12,064 nt of DNA from CAZFAI01 sp964516555 (GTDB taxonomy: Bacteria; Patescibacteriota; Microgenomatia; UBA12405), in the NCBI GenBank assembly GCA_964516555.1, contig CAZFAI010000025.1:1-12064 (forward strand), given 5' to 3'. Position 1 is the stretch's first letter. Each line of letters opens with the position of its first letter. The notes beneath the pieces are model-generated. The model was not told the origin of the DNA. It saw only the letters and a list, made by a program, of their open reading frames with translations, and searched no databases. This document shows, piece after piece, positions 8,733 to 12,064 of this stretch. The translations under genes and the position numbers were made by a program.

Positions 8733-8761
8733 ATTCTATACCCAAAAAACATCTTTGTCAA
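8733..8761 (-). promoter_or_regulatory. Sigma-70-type promoter of rho
   Basis: On the - strand, TTGACA (8761-8756, 6 of 6 to consensus) is followed by a 17-nt spacer and TAGAAT (8738-8733, 5 of 6). The predicted start is near 8726, giving a leader of about 130 nt. This is the best promoter I can see in the window. Confidence 0.8.
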
Positions 8762-8767
8762 ACTATT

Positions 8768-8815
8768 AAAAGCAAAGTTGAAAGTAGCAGACCTGCCCCC
8801 TCTGCTACTCTCAAC
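8768..8815 (-). terminator. Strong hairpin with T-rich tail, upstream of the rho promoter
   Basis: GTTGA-A-AGTAGCAGA (8777-8791) pairs with TCTGCTACT-C-TCAAC (8801-8815): 14 bp around one A/C mismatch, with a 9-nt loop rich in G on the - strand. On the - strand the stem is followed by TTTGCTTTT (8776-8768), which suits an intrinsic terminator; the + strand side has no T-run. Its end lies about 6 bp before the rho -35 box, so it would insulate rho from transcripts coming from the radA side. The AAGTTGA arm (8775-8781) could alternatively pair with TCAACTT (8828-8834). Confidence 0.6.
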
Positions 8816-8832
8816 CCTGCCATTAAGTCAAC

Positions 8833-8861
8833 TTGACTTTTAACAACCAATCCATTATTTT
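8833..8861 (+). promoter_or_regulatory. Candidate + strand promoter of a small RNA
   Basis: TTGACT (8833-8838, 5 of 6 to consensus), exactly 17 nt, then TATTTT (8856-8861, 4 of 6). The predicted start is at about 8868. It points away from rho into the inverted-repeat structure. Such matches occur by chance in AT-rich DNA; the spacing and the downstream hairpin raise the odds. Confidence 0.4.
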
Positions 8862-8976
8862 AAAAAGTGAAGAAACAATGCTATGCGTGTTCCACCTGCT
8901 TTGAGAATATCGATAACATTGTTTCTTTTTTTTGTTTAAACACCATCCTGCCACTGCAGGATTAGTTTCACTTTTT
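8862..8976. repeat. Nested inverted-repeat structure (three-way-junction-like, 115 bp)
   Basis: The outer arms AAAAAGTGAA (8862-8871) and TTCACTTTTT (8967-8976) are a perfect 10-bp inverted repeat. Immediately inside, GAAACAATG (8872-8880) pairs with CATTGTTTC (8917-8925). On the other side ATCCTGC (8945-8951) pairs with GCAGGAT (8956-8962) around CACT. A palindrome TGTTTAAACA (8933-8942) lies between them. Stacked together these make a three-stem junction on either strand. It could be a structured RNA or a tiny MITE-like element with 10-bp ends; I see no convincing target-site duplication. Confidence 0.55.
8868..8933 (+). ncRNA. Candidate small structured RNA of about 66 nt
   Basis: Starts at the predicted + strand start and ends in eight Ts (8926-8933). 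GAAACAATG (8872-8880) pairs perfectly with CATTGTTTC (8917-8925), directly before the T-run as in an intrinsic terminator. The helix can continue across a C/A mismatch by pairing TAT-g-CG (8882-8887) with CGATA (8911-8915). The remaining 23-nt loop (8888-8910) contains TTCCACCTGC, whose CCACCT resembles an anti-Shine-Dalgarno sequence. I do not recognise a known family: the SRP RNA core (GGTCAGG / GGAA / AGCAG order), RNase P, 6S and tmRNA signatures are absent. Alternatives: a large-loop terminator, or part of the rest of the inverted-repeat structure. Confidence 0.35.
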
Positions 8977-8982
8977 GTTAAA

Positions 8983-9105
8983 TTACATTAGTATCAATCT
9001 GCCCCTCAATTTGGCCATCTGCTTGATCTGACCTTCTCCATCATATCCTTTCTTTGTCTTTCCTTTATTTGCCCCGGATACCTTCTTCCAAATTGTTTTT
9101 AGCAT
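8983..9105 (-). CDS. Hypothetical small basic protein, 40 residues
   Basis: ATG 9103-9105 to TAA 8983-8985. The product begins MLKTIWKKVSGANKGKTKKG and ends IKQMAKLRGRLILM. It has eleven Lys/Arg and two acidic residues, plus Trp, Tyr and Gly, and looks more protein-like than the surrounding AT-rich DNA. An in-frame TAG lies about 15 codons upstream of the ATG, and no Shine-Dalgarno is visible. It sits between radA and rho, all on the - strand. The charge suggests nucleic-acid or ribosome binding, but I recognise no family and it may be a chance ORF. Confidence 0.4.
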   Translation of the reverse strand: MLKTIWKKVSGANKGKTKKGYDGEGQIKQMAKLRGRLILM

Positions 9106-9321
9106 TAAGAAAATATACCATCGCTTTTTTGTTTTGTCTATATCCTATATTTTTTTACTACCCTTTTTTACCATAACCTATATAAATTACTACACTACTT
9201 TTTAGCTACAAAATAAGCCCAAATTACAACTTCTTAACATCATGTGGATAAATATTTTAAAGCCCAACAAATTAACAACCTCACTAAATGGCCTAAAACA
9301 AACGATTCAGCAACAACACGG
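9106..9321. other. AT-rich spacer downstream of radA
   Basis: About 216 bp with T-runs and TA-rich stretches (9121-9190). I see no gene, no convincing terminator for radA and no tRNA. Its only distinct word is a single perfect DnaA-box-like 9-mer. Confidence 0.6.
9243..9251 (-). promoter_or_regulatory. Single DnaA-box-like 9-mer
   Basis: The - strand reads TTATCCACA, the consensus DnaA box. It lies in an AT-rich spacer but is alone, and base skew does not change sign here, so an origin is unlikely. It may be chance or an isolated regulatory DnaA site. Confidence 0.25.
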
Positions 9322-10623
9322 TTAATGTTTCAGCTCTCGAATATTTTTTATACCCGCCAATTTCCTTCCTAAACTCTCCGCCTCTCTCTGTCTTTTTTCA
9401 ATTCCCCTGATTTTTTTTACTTCACCAAGCAAACTTACTTCTCCTACATATACGCTATTTTTTGGTAAAGGTAAGTTTTTATAAGAACTCCACATTGCCG
9501 CCACTATTGCCAAATCTACCCCGGTATCCTCTACTCTCACTCCTCCCGTTACCGACACAAATACATCCTGGTTATATAATGGTATCCCTAATACCTTTTG
9601 GGCTACTGCCACCAATAACTGTCCCCGGTTATAATCAATCCCGCTAAACACTCTCTTCGGCATAGGTGCAAAACTCTCAGTTACCAACGATTGAATTTCC
9701 AGCATCATTGGTCTTGTCCCTTCCATCACTACTGTTACTGCCGCTCCCACCTTACTCTCACTCCCCTCAACTAAACTAATTTCATCGGATTTAATTTCCC
9801 TTAAACCCTTCTCTTCCATTTTAAAAACACCCACTTCATCAGTTGGTCCGAATCGGTTTTTAATCGCTCGCAAAATTCTTAGGTCACTATTCTTCTCTCC
9901 CTCAAAATACAACACACTGTCAACCATGTGTTCCAGTAATCTCGGTCCGGCAATGTCCCCTTCCTTGGTTACATGCCCAACAATAAACATTGGTAGTCCT
10001 TTTTTTTTGGCTACCTCAATTAACCGAAAAGTTGATTCCCTAATTTGGCTCGGCGACCCCGCTCCTCCGTTGGCATAGTCGGTGCTCATTACTTGAATTG
10101 AGTCAACTACTACTAAATTGTACAAATTATTTGTTCTTTCCAGAAATTCAATGATTTCTTCAACTGAATTTGTGCCTAAAATATCAAAATTATTGGCATC
10201 TAGCTTTAGCCTGTTCACTCTCAATCCAATCTGCTGTGGAGATTCCTCTCCGGCAACATATAATCCACCTAAATTACCAACTAATTGTGTTAATAACGTA
10301 CTCTTTCCTATCCCCGGCTCACCAGAAAATAGCACCACCGATCCCCGAACAATTCCCTTACCCAAAACTCTATCAAACTCCGATATTTTAGTCGATAACG
10401 AATTTCCATAACCTACTTCGCTTTTATCGATTTTCCCCAAATTAACTACCCCACCACCTCGAGCAATACTCCTACTCTTTACCGACCTCTTATTTTCAGT
10501 GCTCTGCCCCTTTACCTCTTTTAAACTATTCCACTCTCCACAACTGCTGCATTGTCCCTGCCACCTGGTAAACTCATTACCGCAATTATTACAAACAAAA
10601 ATTGTTTCCTTTACTCTAACCAT
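9322..10623 (-). CDS. radA: DNA repair protein RadA
   Basis: A 433-residue RadA/Sms, the RecA-like ATPase that promotes branch migration and processing of recombination intermediates. An N-terminal four-Cys zinc finger is at C11-C14-C25-C28 (CNNC...WQGQCSSC). The Walker A motif is GEPGIGKST (101-109), Walker B is VVVDS (171-175), and the RadA-specific KNRFG motif is at 255-259. The C-terminal Lon-protease-like domain spans about 285-425 (SGIDYNRGQLLVAV, VGEVSLLGEVKKI). The C-terminus stops at RELKH, somewhat shorter than the usual RadA length of about 455. The start is ATG 10621-10623, matching the family N-terminus. AGAGGTG lies 14 nt upstream, too far for an ideal Shine-Dalgarno, while TATAAT sits 5 nt before the ATG. 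It follows S1 across a bidirectional terminator, so it probably has its own promoter. Confidence 0.97.
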   Translation of the reverse strand: MVRVKETIFVCNNCGNEFTRWQGQCSSCGEWNSLKEVKGQSTENKRSVKSRSIARGGGVVNLGKIDKSEVGYGNSLSTKISEFDRVLGKGIVRGSVVLFSGEPGIGKSTLLTQLVGNLGGLYVAGEESPQQIGLRVNRLKLDANNFDILGTNSVEEIIEFLERTNNLYNLVVVDSIQVMSTDYANGGAGSPSQIRESTFRLIEVAKKKGLPMFIVGHVTKEGDIAGPRLLEHMVDSVLYFEGEKNSDLRILRAIKNRFGPTDEVGVFKMEEKGLREIKSDEISLVEGSESKVGAAVTVVMEGTRPMMLEIQSLVTESFAPMPKRVFSGIDYNRGQLLVAVAQKVLGIPLYNQDVFVSVTGGVRVEDTGVDLAIVAAMWSSYKNLPLPKNSVYVGEVSLLGEVKKIRGIEKRQREAESLGRKLAGIKNIRELKH

Positions 10624-10628
10624 TCCTA

Positions 10629-10634
10629 ATTATA
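10629..10634 (-). promoter_or_regulatory. Consensus -10 box next to the radA start codon
   Basis: A perfect TATAAT on the - strand with only 5 nt before ATG. If used, the transcript would start at or next to the start codon (leaderless mRNA). No good -35 box lies 16-18 nt upstream, so this is uncertain. Confidence 0.35.
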
Positions 10635-10684
10635 TCTCACCTCTTGTTATTTTCTTTCGTTTTAGAGCCTCTAATAAAGTCATT

Positions 10685-10715
10685 AAAAAAGCCCCGAAAG
10701 TTACGGGGCTTTTTT
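10685..10715. terminator. Bidirectional intrinsic terminator after S1
   Basis: GCCCCG (10691-10696) and CGGGGC (10704-10709) form a stem with a 7-nt loop, flanked by six As before and six Ts after. It would terminate in either direction. On the - strand it begins 15 nt after the S1 stop codon and separates S1 from radA. Confidence 0.9.
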
Positions 10716-10730
10716 ACAACAAAATAGTGA

Positions 10731-11843
10731 TTATTTATAAATGACCTGTTTTTTGTCAGTCATTACTAAACCAAGAGAGATCTTTCTCTTTTTAACATCA
10801 ATACTCTCAATATAAACTTGAACTGTCTCTCCGTCTTTTAGATTTACCCCACCCATCAACTTCGAGACATGAACCAATCCTTCCACTCCTGTCTCTAGTT
10901 TAACCAAAGCCCCGAAGTTAGCTACCCTCACCACCACTCCTTCCACCTCTTTGTCCTTGGGATATTTCTCTTCAATGTTCTCCCACGGATCGGAGCTCAA
11001 TCTTTTTACTGAAAATTGCAGCCTTCCGTCTTCTTTATTTATCAACTTCACCTGTATCTTATCTTTTGGCCGATACATTGCCGTCACATTATCAACCTTC
11101 TCCCAGGATATTTCCGAAATATGTACTAATCCTTCCAATGTTAGTTTGGTTTCATTCTTGACCAAAATAATCTTCACGAAAATTCCAAATGGCTCGACTC
11201 TAACCACTTCAGCCTCAAACACCTCGCCAATTTCCAAATTTTCTATGGCATTTACTTCTTCACCCACTTTAGTCGGTTCGGATACTAATCGCTCGGAAAA
11301 TACCAGCCTATTCTTTGACTGGTCTACTTCCAAAACCTTTGCCTTTATCTTTTTACCAAGCATTTTTTCCGGATCTCCATCATATTTTGCCCCAATCTGA
11401 GAACCGGGTATAAATCCAAAAAATCCAAACGGAGCCACCACGACAGCACCGCCTCTATTCAATTCTTTAGCAAACACTGACACTTCAGTGCCATTTTCTT
11501 CCTTATCTTTAAAGAAATTCCAACCATAACCGGAAGCAGCCCCTCTGATGGAAACCAAAATCTGCCCTTTATCATTCTCGGGGGATTTTACTTGTACCTC
11601 AATCTCATCACCGATTTTAAGATCAGCAATATAATCTTTTACAAATTCATACTCCTTACTGGCTACAATTGCATCAGTTTTACCGCCAATATCAATATAA
11701 ATTGCTTTATTTTTTATCGCCGTTATCTTTCCTTTTACTTCTTGTCCTTTCTTAAAACCAAAAAGTTCTACCCCCTCTGAAGCTAAAAGCTCCTCCATGG
11801 ATAGAATTTGCTTTTCTTTTTTTACTTTTACTTTTTTTGCCAT
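10731..11843 (-). CDS. rpsA: 30S ribosomal protein S1 (four S1 domains)
   Basis: A 370-residue RNA-binding protein with four S1 (OB-fold) repeats at about 31-99, 115-186, 204-281 and 297-358. Domains 3 and 4 carry the typical GLVHISEISWEKV and EGLVHVSKL signatures; domains 1 and 2 are more divergent (KTDAIVASKE, GFFGFIPGSQI). E. coli S1 has six domains; four-domain forms are common elsewhere. It brings mRNA to the 30S subunit. I chose ATG 11841-11843 (MAKKVKVKKEKQ). The reading frame extends 21 codons further upstream, but that part would run through the rRNA terminator hairpin and looks non-coding. No Shine-Dalgarno is seen (TTTTTTTTGGTTTAATT precedes ATG). It lies directly after the 5S gene. 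Confidence 0.92.
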   Translation of the reverse strand: MAKKVKVKKEKQILSMEELLASEGVELFGFKKGQEVKGKITAIKNKAIYIDIGGKTDAIVASKEYEFVKDYIADLKIGDEIEVQVKSPENDKGQILVSIRGAASGYGWNFFKDKEENGTEVSVFAKELNRGGAVVVAPFGFFGFIPGSQIGAKYDGDPEKMLGKKIKAKVLEVDQSKNRLVFSERLVSEPTKVGEEVNAIENLEIGEVFEAEVVRVEPFGIFVKIILVKNETKLTLEGLVHISEISWEKVDNVTAMYRPKDKIQVKLINKEDGRLQFSVKRLSSDPWENIEEKYPKDKEVEGVVVRVANFGALVKLETGVEGLVHVSKLMGGVNLKDGETVQVYIESIDVKKRKISLGLVMTDKKQVIYK

Positions 11844-11852
11844 AATTAAACC

Positions 11853-11879
11853 AAAAAAAATCCCGTTTATTCGGGATTT
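11853..11879 (-). terminator. Intrinsic terminator after the 5S rRNA gene
   Basis: On the - strand AAATCCCG, a 6-nt AATAAA loop, then CGGGATTT merging into a run of Ts. The eight-T run is at 11860-11853. It fits as the end of the rRNA operon. It stops only about 10 nt before the S1 ATG, leaving no room for a separate S1 promoter downstream of it. Confidence 0.85.
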
Positions 11880-11891
11880 AATAGGGCTTCC

Positions 11892-11905
11892 TGCCGCATG
11901 CGGCA
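11892..11905. repeat. 14-bp perfect palindrome between 5S and S1
   Basis: TGCCGCATGCGGCA is a perfect palindrome, able to form a 5-bp GC-rich stem with a CATG loop. It lies 12 bp upstream (in - strand sense) of the rRNA terminator. It may be a processing site, a protein-binding site or part of a dispersed hairpin family; a similar CCTGCC-containing hairpin is at 8945-8962. Confidence 0.5.
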
Positions 11906-11969
11906 CTCACCCCAAAATAAACTAATAATAAATTAACCTGTCTTTTATAAAACTGCTTTAGTTCCTCAA

Positions 11970-12064
11970 TTCCGGCCATGACCTATTTTCATATCAGCCT
12001 GCGCCGATACTATTGTCAGTGCTGGAACGTTTCACTTCTCTGTTCGGAATGGGAAGAGGTGGTT
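11970..12064 (-). rRNA. rrf: 5S ribosomal RNA (5' end outside the window)
   Basis: Read on the - strand, the segment contains the conserved 5S core CCATTCCGAACAGAGAAGTG followed by AAACG. A variable arm aligns with the AGCGCCGATGGTAGT arm of E. coli 5S (here AGCACTGACAATAGTAT). It ends with GAAAATAGGTCATGGCCGG, matching the loop E / helix I region (GAGAGTAGG... in E. coli). About 95 nt are visible and roughly 20 nt of the 5' end are missing. The 3' end near 11970 is estimated from helix I. Presumably the last gene of a 16S-23S-5S operon lying beyond the window. Confidence 0.93.

Noticed and set aside
8758..8823. A 21-codon hydrophobic ORF on the - strand (MAGLRVAEGAGLLLSTLLLIV)
   Set aside because: It overlaps the terminator hairpin and the rho -35 box almost exactly. 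The reading is explained by the hairpin arms, and there is no ribosome site.
8868..8933. SRP RNA (4.5S), because TGCTATGCGTGTT looks similar to the start of some SRP RNAs
   Set aside because: The conserved core with GGTCAGG before GGAA and AGCAG after it is missing on both strands; AGCAG occurs in the wrong order on the - strand.
9121..9260. Possible replication origin: a perfect DnaA box plus AT-rich stretches and TAG-rich words
   Set aside because: Only one DnaA box is present. The + strand stays C-rich on both sides, so skew does not flip, and neither dnaA nor dnaN is adjacent.
8599..9322. tmRNA, RNase P RNA or 6S RNA in the radA-rho spacer
   Set aside because: No tRNA-like ends or tag reading frame, no RNase P conserved blocks, and no long central-bubble hairpin of 6S type could be found by eye.
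11844..11906. N-terminal extension of S1 by 21 residues
   Set aside because: It would be encoded by the GC palindrome and the rRNA terminator hairpin. MAKK at 11843 gives a normal S1 start.

Overview
The window looks like a scaffolded metagenome-assembled bacterial chromosome. It has moderate GC and three N-filled gaps. The best guess for the host is a Candidate Phyla Radiation (CPR / Patescibacteria) bacterium, possibly Microgenomates-like. The reasons are a very large secreted protein with phage-tail-fibre-like and beta-solenoid repeats, a four-domain S1 protein, a short Rho, an O-antigen-ligase/TPR fusion, and few Shine-Dalgarno sites. This assignment is inference from gene style, not from a phylogenetic marker analysis. 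The standard bacterial code fits: no in-frame TGA is needed in any intact gene.

Layout. Positions 1-4073 (+ strand) hold two secreted or surface protein genes in tandem. The first is a giant tail-fibre-like/beta-solenoid protein that runs in from before the window and is broken by two assembly gaps. The second is a membrane-anchored TPR protein with a frameshift near its 5' end and one gap. The two proteins are otherwise unrelated, but both end in a homologous domain of about 70-80 residues finishing in the identical residues WWIIN. Positions 4117-8598 (- strand) hold a likely operon: rho, then an M23 peptidase with two LysM domains, then a multi-membrane-span O-antigen-ligase-like protein fused to TPRs. 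Rho has a near-consensus sigma-70-type promoter, a leader of about 130 nt, and a clear Shine-Dalgarno/GTG start.

Positions 8599-9321 are a 720-bp intergenic region and the least ordinary part of the window. It holds the rho promoter, a strong hairpin with a T-rich tail just upstream of that promoter, and a nested inverted-repeat structure. On the + strand that structure has a plausible promoter and a terminator-like end, making it a candidate small RNA. The region also contains a 40-codon basic ORF on the - strand. Positions 9322-11843 (- strand) hold radA and a four-domain ribosomal protein S1 gene, separated by a bidirectional terminator. The window ends inside a 5S rRNA gene on the - strand, presumably the tail of an rRNA operon. 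Its terminator lies only about 10 nt before the S1 start codon.

The - strand genes cover information processing (rRNA, S1, RadA, Rho) and envelope building (M23, Wzy-like). The + strand pair faces them convergently and encodes surface structures. The + strand is C-rich and G-poor in both the + and - gene blocks, which suggests the - strand genes are the replication-co-oriented ones.
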